Shown here one piece after another: positions 46,001 to 56,600 of a stretch of DNA of 64,000 bases. How positions within the stretch are numbered: the first letter of the stretch is position 1; every line of letters starts with the position of its first letter. A program made the position numbers and the translations under genes. The notes beneath the pieces were generated by a model, which saw only the letters and a list, made by a program, of their open reading frames with translations, had not been told where the DNA came from and searched no databases. Source of the stretch: Mytilus californianus (taxonomy: Eukaryota > Mollusca > Bivalvia > Mytilida > Mytilidae). The stretch covers positions 84,322,324-84,386,323 of the forward strand of contig NW_026262723.1 of NCBI RefSeq assembly GCF_021869535.1, in the 5' to 3' direction.

Positions 46001-49000
46001 CTTTGCAATGTTTGTTCGTTATCTGGGTCTTTAGGCTATCCACTATACAATTTCGTCTCTCAAACGCCATTGTTGCTAAAGTATAAGATGCTGAAGTAAT
46101 ACACAAAATAGGAAAGGCAAAAGCAACTTTACACAGGAGGGGTCCTGTAAATAAATAAATATGTAGTTTTAGTCGTTTAGAAATTCAGATAATTAAATAC
46201 ACAAATGTAATGAAATAAAAACTACATTATATTCAATTAAGAGTTTCTAGATTTATCTACCTAGTTGCCACAAATGTAGAATAATTTTGAGTCAGCCATT
46301 ATTTCTTTTTAGCACTAATATCTTCATGACAGATTTACCTGAATCTAATACATTTCATATCATTCTTCTATAGACATAGAGATTGCTGATCCGAGATTAT
46401 AAAGCTTTTGATAGATTGCATATCATTGTACATGACTAGTATACTTCATAGAATACCGACTTTTATTTACAAAACCGATTAAGAGTAATATTAAAAACTG
46501 TAAAAGCATAGAGTTGCAAACGCATATCCCAAAACTGTAAATCAATACTGTAAATTCAGAAATTACTGCGAGGTTTTTATTAATGCGAATAATGCGACTA
46601 CTTGAGTCTCGCAAAAATAAGAACTCGCATTATGATATCTGATACATATATCTGTATGAAGCTTTCCTTAAAATCGCAATGCACAATAAAACCTGGACGA
46701 TAAAAAAAAACCTGTATCTTAAGTGAAACAGAAAAAAATTATGCGTCGTTTGTGCTAAATCAATAAAAAAAATGATTGAGCGATCGCAAATAAAACAAAT
46801 ATACTTGCGAAATAAGAAATCACATGTCATTTTACACGATAAACTCATTTTCCACCAGAAAAAAAAACGATTTACGCGAAAAAACATATATCCTTTCCGT
46901 GTATATCTTACTGCATTTATAATCGTATATCGCTCCTTTTATTCGTGCTACTCAATAATTTTACGTTTATTAGATAAACAGGATGTAAACGACGATCATG
47001 AGTTGATCTGTCGATTTTTGCGGATATTCTTATTCTTGGTTTGCTCTTCTTTTTTATGTTATTACGTTATTTTTCTTTCGAGTGATGAATAATGTCGATA
47101 AAGAATCGCGTCGGATACATATTGTTGGAAAGCTGATAGTCAAAATGTATATTTTGATTATAATGTCTTGTCTTTGCTTAAATTGCATCATATACATGCT
47201 ACGTTCGTTCACATTATTTCTAATTTTATTTGATATTTAATAACATATCAATAGTAATGATAACATAATATTAGAAAAGATATATATCGTGCTCTAGTCA
47301 TATTTACTCGATGCTGACCAATATACAATTATAAGAAATGTACATCTCATAAGTAATTTGTTAATCTTCCATACTATACAATTTAGAAAGTATGGGTCTA
47401 GGACGTTCTCTCAAGAAATTAGTACAACAAAACTATATGCACGTTTAAAACATCAGCAAAGTACTTGTAACCCTCCTCGAAACACATAGAGTTTAAAGCA
47501 GTAATTTATGTGTTTCTGTTAAGCTGACGATGAAATTGATAGTATCACTTTTACATGATACAATTAAATTCATTAGATAGAATAATACTACACAATTAAC
47601 GTTATCGCATATTAGTCAAATCATGGGAATCTGAATATAACATCCTAAGTCTGATGAATAAAGTGTTTTGGTTTTAACTATTGTTATATGTTTTATTTTA
47701 TTTTCACATGACGAATGTTTGGTCCTCAGAACGGACGGTGCTCATGTTTGCTTCACGAGGCTGTTCCCCACTTTGTGTCATATAACTTATTATAATGTTA
47801 CTGTAATCCAAATAAGAATATTCGAAAATATATATATAAAAAAAACAGTAAGTACTTATAAAATAAAAATAAAATTTCCCTTTCACCTTTCAAAGTCATG
47901 TCTTACAGCCTAATGCAAAAAACCATATGACTTTATCATGTAAAAATAATAAGTTATAGTAAAGGTCAAAATCTATCACATCAAATTAAACTCTGACCTT
48001 GACCTAAATTTCAAGGTCATAAGATAAAGTAAGAACCTCAAATCAAAAGACCCTAGGTCTCTACTATATATGGTTAATAAGTTATATCACAATACAGCTT
48101 GTTTTAAATATGAGAGGGGAGAAAACTCTCATTTACTGTCAACGTACCCTTTCAACCAAAAAAATGTGGGTTGAGGCATGTCGCAAATAACAATTTAGTA
48201 CTGTAAATTCAGAAATTATTGCGATGTTTTTATTATTGCGAAAAATGCGACAGGGTTATAATCGCTATAATTTAAACTCGCATTTTGAAATTTTTTATAT
48301 GAATTAAGCAGGATTTTTCTCAATATCGCAAAAATTAAAATCGCATTTTAGTCTAAAATGACAAAATCGCAATAATAAATGCACGCAATAATTTCTGAAT
48401 TTACAGTAAATTATTTTGTCGACATCTTATACGGCTTCTGATAATAAATAATAACAAGGCGTAATCAAAATTTAGAACATGACCTTTGACCTTTGACCTT
48501 GACCTCATTTTTCTTTTAATGGACCAAAGACCTCAAATCAAAAGACCCTAGGTCTCTTTCGCTTATGGTTTACCAGTTACAAATACATATCTCTTATTTC
48601 AAATACTTAAGGGGGAATAACTCTCATTTGGAGTATCCGTAACGCTTCGGTCAAATCAAATGTAACATTTTGAGGATATGACGAACAATTTGGAAAAAAA
48701 AATTTAAAAATGTGCTGGATTCATGCAGTTTTTCAATTGTTTTTTAAGGTAAGACATAGCAGTCAAAAGGAAGCTCTCAATAAATGGAATGCCTGAGCTA
48801 TCGTTTATGAAAAACTGGACAATGTTCCGAAGGTTTGTAAGATATGGCAAATGCGACTTTCCCTACCTCGGCAGTTGTTTCCAGGGCCGTATGATGTGAA
48901 CATGCACGAACGTAATATATATATCGATATATTTAGACACCATTTGAAGAAGGAAACAGTTTGTTACTGCTGAGTAATTAAATGGGAAGGTGACGATTGG

Positions 49001-52000
49001 AAAGTTGATTGTCATAGATTCTCTAGTTTTTAAGTCGTCTAGTTGTGTTAATATCGTGGAAAATATCTAGATATGAGGCTGAACTTCTACTTTCGGTAGT
49101 ATCCTTTCTTTCTAGTTAACAATAAGGTCTCTGTTTTAAATAGAAACATTCTGATAGCATATATATTGTTTCGGCAACTCTCTCATTGACGTACATTTCC
49201 TTTTATTCATATCCACATAAGAATACAATGACATTTTATTGAAGAAAATTTAAATTCATCTCATAAAACAAAATCAATCCTTCTTGTTTAGCAAAACATT
49301 TAATTTTTATTAATTACATTCTAGGCCTTTGCTGTTTACCAAAAATATAATTACATGTTTTGTTATGTAAATACGCATTAAGCAAAGGTATATAAAATTC
49401 ACAATGAATTGTTTGTAAAAAAATATTTAAGGTTGTTAAACGATCTCAATTAGTGGGAAAACATGATAATTGGTACTTTCAACAGCTGGCAGGAGGAACG
49501 ACATTTTCACATTTATAAGTGGGTTACCGTTCAATTACCAATATAATGTATTTCTTATGCGATTGGCGTGTATGCATTATAGTGCCTGACAAGATTATGT
49601 AAGGAATATGAATCCGGCATTAAAATGATCAAATTGACTTTTTATGTAGAAAAAACAAACAAAGGTCATATTTTGGTTTCATACTGTTCACTGCTTTCTT
49701 TTGGATTGAACTGGAATGGTCAGACTGAAAACTGCTAATTTCTATTAAATCACACAAGATTGTTACTAAAAGGCTTACTTTTTCAGAGTAGGAACTTTCA
49801 GCAAAGCTTAATAAGTTAAGGGGAAATTTTTATTTTTCAATGGATTAGTAAAGGCAACAGCAGTATGCCGCTGTTCGAAATTCATAAATCGATTGAGAAA
49901 AAAAAACAATCCGGGTTACAAACTAAAACTGAGGGAAACACATCAAATATAAGAGGAGAACTACGACACAATTAACAGAAACACAACATTAAAATGTAAC
50001 ACACACAGAAACGAACTATAATATAACAATGGCCATTTTCCTGACTTGGTACAGGACATTTTAAGAAAAAAATGGTGGGTTGAACCTGGTTTTGTGGCTA
50101 GCCAAACCTCCTGCTTTTATGGCAATGTTAAATATAACATTAAAATGACAACATCACATGACAGGACTATAATACAAATAAATGGGAGAACATATAGGAC
50201 AGAGAAACATACAAATAATAGCTAACAAAAGGTACCAGGTTTAAAATTTAATACGCAAGACCCGCGTTTCGTCCACACAAGACTTACCATTGATGCTCAG
50301 ATAAAAAAAGGTTGAAAGCCAAAACAAGTACAAAGTTGAAGAGCATTGAGGACCAAAAGTTCCAAAAAGTTGTGTCAACTACGGCTAAGGTTTTCTGTCT
50401 GGGATAAGAACATCCTTATTATTTAGAATAATTCATACTTTTGCAAACAGTAAATTTATAAAAATGACTATATAATAGATATACATGATAACACCGAAGT
50501 GGTGACTAACTACAGAATAAAAACGGATACATAAAACAACATAAACCAGCACATAAAAATTCACAGCCGAGTTTGCAAATTTCTTAATTTCTTAAAATTA
50601 ACTATTTTTCTAAAAGGAAATATATTGCTTCAAAATTACCTCAATACAAAATCCGAAATAAGTAAAAATAACTTTTCGACAATTTAAAACAAAACTATTC
50701 CCTCAAAGGAAATTTTACTTAATCAAATGTGAATTTGCATGGCGGAGCTGGTCTTGCTTCTTTTTGGGTTCATGCGATTCCCTCATTTTTCTCTTTTACC
50801 TTGATTTGTCTATTCTGAATAGGATTACGAGACCTGAACATCAGTAAACTGTTGTCACCTTAATACATTCCTTTAGGAAATTTAAAGAACTAACATTTTC
50901 TATGCGGAAATTGTGAAGGTAAAATTTTTTAAAGGACATATCAGCATACACAGCTCAACTTAGGAGATTATTACGTGCATACTTTCTATATGAAACACAA
51001 TTGTGTTAGTTCTGAATGATATAATCAACCACATTAGAATTACTATCATGTGCATAATTTCTACACGAGGATTAACAGACTAATTAACATCATGACCATT
51101 ATAAAGCCTTGGTTAAATAGCTTCCATGTAAGTAGCAACTTTCTATGGTGAAATCATGATAGGAAAATTTTAGCATTAAACTGATCCACTGGGGAAATTA
51201 TTATGTGTAAACTTCCTACATGAAACAAAGAGATTTTTGTTCTTAATGCTGTAATCAACCACATTAGAATTACCATCATATGCTTAATTTCTACAAGAGG
51301 ATTAAAAGAATATTTAACATTATTACCAGTATGAAATTCTTGGTTCAATAGCTTCCTTGTAGGTAGCAACTAGTAACAAACGGAACGAGTAAAAACAACT
51401 GTCTTGGTACAGGCGTATTTCCGAAGAAAATTGTTGGTTAAACCTTGTTTTATATCTAGCTAAACATCCCACTTGTATGACAGTTAAAAGAGAAAAGCAA
51501 CGGCCTTATTCATGCTTATAATATTAAACGCAAGTATTTATAACAGACAGCAGCCAACGACAACTAATGGGATACAGGCTCCTGGTTTGCGACAGGCACA
51601 TAAAGTTGCAGAGTAAAACATGTTTGTATCTTTAAAAGGTGTCTGAATCATGAAAAACTGTACAGCACAGACTATGTGCAACTGGTTTTTGGAAAAAAAT
51701 CGCTTTGATCGACCATATTATAATATTTACAGAATCTAAGATATTTCTATATTTCTATGTTGTCAATCCCTTAAATAGATAGCTCACACTGCGTGAAAAA
51801 TGATGTTACAAAGACGTCTCTATGCTAGGAGAATTTTTCTTGAAGAAAGAGCAAAAACATTTGCATTGTTTATGCAATACGTTTATGCAATAACGGCACT
51901 GGATAATACCAAATGGACATCAAAATATTAGTGCATATAATTAATACATATGCATATATTATCATTGATTTAAACATATTGCTTTTATTGAAATTATTTT

Positions 52001-54509
52001 GATTAAGTTCAGATATTTTTTCTGTTGCAAACACGCGATTAATGGAATGAAATCCATACTTTAAATCGTTATGAAAAACCATACATTGTATTACAAAGAA
52101 AATGTACTTGTTAAGAGATAGACGTGCGGGGCTAGTCAAATGTTTTACAGTAAATACGATTTAAGGAAGTTCGTTGCTCTGTTTCAAAATAACAAGCTCC
52201 TTACAAGACTATTATAAAGTAAAAGGAAATAAATAACGGGACGAAGTAGGCAGAAAAAAATGAAGGATTCTCTCGAGTTTTCATACATTTAACATCAGCA
52301 CCTTTTTCATTCAAAAACTGTGAAGAAATAGCAAGGATTTTTGAATGGTTTTTGAAATTATAAGTTACAAAATATTAAAAATAAAGTAGGGGTAAGCGAG
52401 CTAAATTTTTAGTGGCACTACATGGATAAAACCAGAGGATTCTGAATATCTGACAAAAAATTAAAACACAGACCAGCAAGCACCCTTAACTGAAAGTAGA
52501 ACGGTTGCAGTATAAAAATGGAATAACTATATATTTTTCAGAAAGAAGAATATATTCGCACGAGGCTAAGAAATAGTTTGTGTTGTGTTTTGTGTACTGT
52601 TGTTTGTCTTTTCGTCGTTTTTCGTTCATTGCCACGGCATGGTCCGTTTGTTTTCGACTTGCGAGTTTGAATATCCCTTCGGTATTATTTGCCTCTCTTT
52701 TGAAATGCGAGGTTCGCCGAGCATTCTTATTCTTCTTCTTTCCTATTATAAGTGTATAAACCGGAAACGAATAAAGGTTCATTTCTTTTACAGCTACGCT
52801 TCTATCTATTCATAATACGCAAATATTGCAAATTTTAGACGTGAACCAGAATATCCCGTGAGCATATGCTCCTTCGCAAATGATAATTATAAAATTCTAC
52901 GTAAACATACGTCTACGTCACAGACAATACAATACATTAGAGACTGTATATGATAGATATCAAAATGGCTTTTAGAATTTAAAATACCAATGTTTGGTTC
53001 TTTTACCGACAAAGCTATTTTAATAAAATATTTACTTAAATATTGCTTTATGTAATATATGTATGGATACAGCTGTTGTTGTCAATAGAAGAACAATATC
53101 TGTTTTGGATTTAACCGCCGTTCAACACATAATATTTCATTGATTTTTTTTTTGGATAATATTTGGTTGCCAACAATATCTAGCGATTTGCAGGATGTTT
53201 TCCACATTTTTTTTTACCAAAACGGAGACAGATGTCTTAAATAATATACTTTCAACGACAAATTAGTGCTTACGTCCAAACTCACTTATACGAGATACAC
53301 AGGAAAAAATTATATAAATGAAATAAAAACCATTCATAGAAATTAAGATTTTTGTTTCTTTATGTGACATTTTCTATTTGTTACACTGCAACCCATAGAG
53401 TCAAACTAACTACGAAAACAGAAAGATTGCAATATGAAATACAATGAGAATAGTGACGCTCTAGATGCATGCAGAGCGCAATTTCGAATATAGGTTACCC
53501 AGGAATAGTTAAAATAAAGTAAAGTAAAACATTGAAGTATTTTTATTGAAACGAAATGTAAAATTCAATGAATGACTGAATACAAATATACCAATGTCGT
53601 GTAAATTTTACATCGAGGGGCATTTCAATGATTAAATATGGTTTACAAATGGATATGATTGTTGATAACATACAAAAGAGTCTTTGTTATTATATAACAG
53701 CCTATTGTACAATAAGTAAACGAAAGAAGATTTTTTCACATTCAAGCCTTACTAGAAACAAAGATACCAAATCTTTAAGATAACTTTGAAACATATCCCA
53801 ACAACAGGAAAATTTATCATATAGTGACATATAGGGTATACGACAGTAAATTAAATTAATGAAAAAATAACTATTTGGCAAAATATCATTTTTAATGGAC
53901 CCCTTATAAAGTCTGAACATTTTTTAATGCGAGACAACATATTTCAATTCCTTCTATACTGCAATGTTTAAGTTGTAAATTGTGAGTTTTGACTTGCAAT
54001 TTCTGCGAAACTGTACTACTGAGCAACGGCATAAATTAAATCATGTAGATACGAAGTGCAAACATTATTCACAATGCTCTATACATCCAGTATTGTTATA
54101 TAATGAATTATAATGCAGTCAATGCAATTGGGCTTCTGAAATACCACAGTTGCAATATAAAACTTACATAATTCCTAAGGATTATAAATCTTAACTTTCC
54201 TTACTATAACATCATACTACAGAAACTCTAAAATAAAATATACAGCTTAACTGATAAAGTACCAAAACTATAAATCTTACCCTCATGGAAATCTTCTTCG
54301 TGTGATAGATCATGGAGATTCTGAGGAAGTATAATCCCTGCAAGGATTATATCACTAGCAGATAAATTACATATAAGAATATTTGTGACATTTCTCATTT
54401 TTTTGTTCCTCCATACCACGAAAATTACCAAAAAATTAGAGGCAACAGCAAATAACAGGAGAATTCCTACAAAGGTAATAAACAAAGCATCACCTAAGCT
54501 GATTGCCAT
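42801..54509 (-). CDS. class A (rhodopsin-like) G-protein-coupled receptor, three coding exons, 350 residues
   Basis: The coding sequence joins 54281-54509, 45603-46144 and 42801-43082 on the - strand. Splice sites are GT/AG and phases agree (phase 1, then phase 0), giving 350 residues with no internal stop. Seven hydrophobic segments are visible. Signature residues fall where the family requires: Asn25 (1.50), Asp53 (2.50), Cys81 (3.25) with Cys164 in loop 2 for the disulfide, and Glu105-Arg106-Arg107 (3.49-3.51). Then come Trp131 (4.50), Pro189 (5.50), Phe243/Trp247/Pro249 (6.44/6.48/6.50) and Asn287...Tyr291 (7.49-7.53). Oddities are SWLP instead of CWLP and NVVLY instead of NPxxY. The ligand is unknown; the overall look is that of peptide or amine receptors. 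It would act in the plasma membrane. A TATAAAA lies about 38 bases upstream of the ATG on the - strand, but promoter use is unproven. Confidence 0.9.
43911..44130 (-). mobile_element. Penelope-like 3' tail (subfamily B) in GPCR intron 2
   Basis: Reverse-orientation copy: agtaaactaacaaaaatacc, aaactccaaggaaaattcaa, tgtcacatttctgactttgt, catttccttatgtagaatat and tttttatagctagccaaacc. It lies directly upstream of the oppositely oriented reverse transcriptase relic E. Confidence 0.65.
44190..45430 (+). pseudogene. Penelope-like reverse transcriptase relic, copy E, split by a SINE
   Basis: Left part (to 44612): KYTEKDIINLLEVLIDNKFV, then TVGILIGTNCALLLTNLFIY (a mutated GIPMGTNCAPLLADLFLY block). 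LTFRY and IDDVLSLNN follow in a shifted frame, then VPYLDLFLDIDTDGRLQTKI. Right part (from 44877): KIFDKRDDFNFPNVNFPFLS, VYISHLIRYARTC then a TAA, DFVNRGVLLTHKLF, and HHHKLVDRYDAS. Removing the SINE and one target copy restores the frame between the parts. The tail (about 45240-45430) resembles the one at 50.7 kb. The whole unit lies inside GPCR intron 2, opposite to the gene. Confidence 0.8.
44613..44876 (+). mobile_element. tRNA-derived SINE with (ATCA)n tail and 6-bp target duplication
   Basis: The head has the two internal RNA polymerase III promoter boxes: TGGCCGAGTGG (A box, 44625-44635) and GAGTTCGAACC (B box, 44685-44695). Their spacing suits a tRNA with a long variable arm (Leu/Ser-like). 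A central conserved part follows (ctctccgggcactccgtctt, cctccaacaatacaaactgg), and a 3' end of gttaaacaccaatcaatcaa repeats. The target duplication AAAATC is seen at 44607-44612 and 44877-44882. Its insertion splits a reverse transcriptase frame exactly. Comparable central domains are widespread in bivalve SINEs. Confidence 0.88.
45603..46144 (-). CDS. GPCR coding exon 2: TM3 to TM6
   Basis: Entered through a TTTATTTACAG acceptor, it completes Gly77 and encodes residues 78-257. It contains Cys81 at the top of TM3, the ERR triplet (105-107), TM4 with Trp131, and loop 2 with a glycosylation sequon NQT (156-158) and Cys164. TM5 carries Pro189. Loop 3 is rich in Thr/Ser and Lys (KKKMKIIK), and TM6 ends with FAVSWLPYF. 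The donor is GCA|GTAAGT at 45603/45602, phase 0. Confidence 0.92.
46548..46760 (+). mobile_element. decayed copy of the CTGTAAATTCAGAAATT MITE
   Basis: The left end (CTGTAAATTCAGAAATTACT, from 46548) and the following gcgaggtttttattaatgcg and aactcgcattatgat patches match the intact copy at 48.2 kb. The right terminal repeat has been lost. Confidence 0.55.
47940..48140 (+). repeat. direct repeat arm 1 (tgaccttgacc / accctaggtctct block)
   Basis: Contains tctgaccttgacct, acctcaaatcaaaagaccct, aggtctct, a tatggttaataagtta patch and ggagaaaactctcattt. The same series recurs at 48430-48650. Confidence 0.7.
48201..48406. mobile_element. 206-bp MITE with inverted ends and TA flanks
   Basis: It starts CTGTAAATTCAGAAATTATT and ends with the near-perfect reverse complement, flanked by TA (48199-48200 and 48407-48408). 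The interior repeats atgcga/tcgcat-type words with further dyad symmetry, so the single strand could fold along most of its length. TA flanks suggest a Tc1/mariner-type mobilising enzyme, which is not present here. Confidence 0.8.
48430..48650 (+). repeat. direct repeat arm 2 with TGACCTT tandem motif
   Basis: It repeats the acctcaaatcaaaagaccct and aggtctct block of arm 1, with a tatggtttaccagtta patch and ggggaataactctcattt. At 48479-48505 it carries TGACCTTTGACCTTTGACCT followed by TGACCTC, four half-sites of nuclear-receptor type. Confidence 0.7.
48780..49110 (-). mobile_element. reverse transcriptase relic, copy I (weak)
   Basis: On the - strand the phrase NFPIVTFPFNYSAVTN, followed across a shift by an IYITFVHVHIIRP-like string, matches the NFPIVNFPFL...YISQLIRYAR region of the family. 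Heavily mutated, with no catalytic motif left. Confidence 0.5.
49849..50575 (-). mobile_element. ~730-bp repeat element, reverse copy of an inverted pair
   Basis: It is the reverse complement of 57031-57760 over its full length. Shared landmarks include aaggcaacag, cataaatcgattgag, cgggttacaaactaaaactg, aatataacaatggccatttt, gtcacatgacagg-like, the GCGTTTCGTC core (here in a cgcaagacccgcgtttcgtc context), gttgaagagcattgaggacc and cagccgagttt. It combines a Penelope-tail-like module with the GACGCGCG module in one unit. It lies in GPCR intron 1. Confidence 0.85.
50735..50870 (+). mobile_element. 3' tail fragment like that of reverse transcriptase copy E
   Basis: catggcggagctggtcttgc, tttttgggttcatgcgattc, cctc, and attacgagacctgaacatca followed by gtaaactgttgtcacctt match 45256-45430 in order. 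Confidence 0.5.
50961..51371. repeat. tandem duplication of a ~180-bp unit, 230-bp offset
   Basis: Unit 1 (50961-51140) and unit 2 (51191-51371) share aaccacattagaatta, atttctacacgaggatta/atttctacaagaggatta, and tggttaaatagcttcc/tggttcaatagcttcc, each ending gtagcaact. By eye about four positions in five agree. Read on the - strand, the end of each unit resembles the LLTRKLLNQEF segment of the reverse transcriptase. The duplicated sequence therefore derives partly from a Penelope-like relic. Confidence 0.7.
51378..51490 (-). mobile_element. Penelope-like 3' tail fragment (subfamily B)
   Basis: acggaacgagtaaaaacaac, cttggtacaggcgtatttcc and gaagaaaattgttggttaaa, then ttttatatctagctaaacat and cccacttgtatgacagtt, all in reverse orientation. 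Confidence 0.6.
52560..52720 (+). mobile_element. Penelope-like 3' tail fragment (subfamily A)
   Basis: ttgtgttgtgttttgtgtac, tgttgtttgtcttttcgtcg, cacggcatggtccgtttgtt, ttcgacttgcgagtttgaat and cccttcggtattatttgcct match the tail of copies A and H. Confidence 0.65.
54281..54509 (-). CDS. GPCR coding exon 1: start, TM1, TM2
   Basis: It encodes residues 1-76 plus the first base of codon 77. I chose the ATG at 54509 (MAISLGDALF). The frame is open three codons further but meets a TAG, and no other ATG precedes it. TM1 is about residues 9-33 with SNFLVI (Asn25). The loop RNKKMRNVTN follows, then TM2 with NLSASD (Asp53) and an LP pair. The extracellular N-terminus is very short (about eight residues) and lacks a glycosylation sequon. 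The donor is GAGG|GTAAGA at 54281/54280. Confidence 0.88.
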
Positions 54510-54959
54510 TCTGATCAACTAACTCTAAATGCATATGTCATTTGATTTTTATACACACCTGGGAGCTTAAAATCAATTATACGTCTAAATCTCCTTCGTT
54601 CAATTTGAGATCGCTAATGACTCTTATATCAATACGTAAAAATTGAAAATATCGAAAAGTATCAAACATTACGTGAAATCAAGAATATAATTATACACTT
54701 CCAACATCATATTTCGATTTCTATCAATACCAGATAATTTTAAAAATAATATTCATAAAAAGAATTCAAGTTCGTATAAAGGTAAATATTTAAAAAATAT
54801 ATATATATTTGCACGATTGTTTCAAAATGACTAAAAATCCATAAAATGTAAAATGCTCAAATTCATGTTTATTTTGTAAATTGCAATTTTTTTTCATCCA
54901 AAAGACCTAGTATTTGAAGACAAATTCAGAATATCTAATTTTTACATTTTTATATTTCA

Positions 54960-55180
54960 CAGTAAAATTCTCTGGTCCGTCGTTTGGCATATACATATCT
55001 CAGTTAATAAGTTTCTCCTGTGCATGTTCAAAGTATGCGGACTTCGTTAACGAGGGTTTTCTCCTAATACCATAATCTGCTCCAATAGAGTTATTTTAAA
55101 AGAGGGATGACTAAAATCGTTACTACATAAGTTTATCAACCATCATCACGAATAAATAAGGTATGAAAGCATTACTATGA
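54960..55180 (+). mobile_element. reverse transcriptase relic, copy G (short fragment)
   Basis: Includes PSFGIYISQLISFSCACSKY, ADFVNEGFLL and the HHHE remnant of the conserved K-F-Y-xHHHELV region, across stops and frame changes. It lies 5' of the GPCR start codon, on the opposite strand. Confidence 0.55.
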
Positions 55181-55194
55181 GGTATTTCAATTAT

Positions 55195-55410
55195 GGAAAT
55201 AAATTCGTTATAGATACAAGGATTAACATTTTGTACACCAGACGCGCGTTTCGCCTACAAAAGACTCATCAGTGACTCTCGAATAAAAAAAGTTGAGAAG
55301 GACAAATAATTATATATGAAGTACGAAGTTGAAGAGCATTGCAGACCCTAAATTTCGACAGATTTTTCCAAATACAACTAAAGTAATCTATCCTGGGTTA
55401 GAAAAAAGTT
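55195..55410 (-). repeat. GACGCGCG-family repeat, reverse orientation
   Basis: Clear copy with agatacaaggattaacattt, tgtacaccagacgcgcgttt, cgcctacaaaagactcatca, gtgactctcgaataaaaaaa, gtacgaagttgaagagcatt and tttttccaaatacaactaaa. Confidence 0.75.
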
Positions 55411-56214
55411 TTAAAACATTAAATTATCGCGCACTAAACAATGGGTAATACTTTGATATATTCGGCATAAGCATTTATTGTATTTGCTGTACTAGTCCTT
55501 TAGTTTAATGGGAACGTATGAATTTTTGATTATTTCATTTTTTCTTAAATATAAAATTGAGAATTGAAACGGGGAATGCGTCAAATAGACAACAATAAGA
55601 CCAAAGAGCAGTAATATGATTACTGGACTTAATGCAAGATTTCAACAATTTACTGAGTGTCTGGTAAGTACATAAAATATTTATATATATATATAAAAAA
55701 TTGTTTGAATAATTCAAAAAATAAAATAATCAAATGATCTAAAATGCAATAGATGGTCAAATCAAATCATAACCATGATCGTTAATTGAAACAATCTATT
55801 CAGAGCTACCCCGTTGATTTAGTATGATTATTTATATATTTGCATTTTTGTGTTTTAACCAGGACAAATTCCATTGTCAAAAAGCTTAGTTTCTGTAGAC
55901 GAGACTTTATAAAAGAATAACATACGGATAAAGACACAAACAGCTGATAATAATACAGGAAGATGTCATCGATAGTGATAATTAGACGGGAAAAAAAACC
56001 AGTCAGAATATCAATCAGCACTTTAAGTAAAAAATTCAACTCAGTTTGGTTTTGTTGACATTAATAAGTTCTATCAGTAGTACTAGGATTTGTTGAAGTC
56101 TGATTGTCTAAATAGAGGTAAAATAGAATTTAATATTTCTGCATAGAAAATATCAAATATAAAAACACTCCTACCATATTATCCAAATAATGTAACTTTT
56201 ACGTCAAGTTTTGT

Positions 56215-56600
56215 TAAGGTTTAAGGTAACATACCCTCTGTCTCTTCGTATGGTGTTTACATATCTCAATTGATACGTTATTCTCGTGCTTGTTCACACT
56301 ATACGGACTTCATATACAGGAGTGTGCTCCTTACGCAGAAACTGCTCCAACAAAGTTATGAGGAGGACAGATTAAAAATGACACTCCGTAAATTTTACGG
56401 ACACCATCACGAATTGGTTAATCCATACGATGTGTCTTTGTCCAAAATAACTAAGGACATTTTTACCACGTGTTAGATTGTGGTTTGTCATTACGTCGTC
56501 TGATCTTTTAATTACCGAACGTGACTTATTCCCGATTGTGACTGTTTTGCTGAGTGTGAAACCGCATTGCTATAAGACGTGTCACGGTACTTTTCTATCC
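56215..56600 (+). mobile_element. reverse transcriptase relic, copy F
   Basis: An open 68-residue piece covers the conserved C-terminal region: SYGVYISQLIRYSRACSHYT (starting before the first Met), DFIYRSVLLTQKLLQQSYEE, then LRKFYGHHHELVNPYDVS. The catalytic core is not present. The sequence after the stop is the diverging end of the same element. Confidence 0.65.

Larger units (their letters stand above)
46145..54280 (-). other. GPCR intron 1 (8.1 kb)
   Basis: Bounded by GTAAGA at 54280 and TTTACAG at 46145. It contains two MITE-like elements, a duplicated segment with TGACCT repeats, reverse transcriptase relics, one arm of the 730-bp inverted pair and a tandem duplication. No further coding exon is needed, because the flanking exons join in phase with no missing receptor segment. 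Confidence 0.8.

Noticed and set aside
54547..54553. TATAAAA box on the - strand 38 bases upstream of the GPCR ATG
   Set aside because: Position is plausible, but such words are frequent in this AT-rich DNA and the transcript start is unknown; mentioned only inside the GPCR entry.
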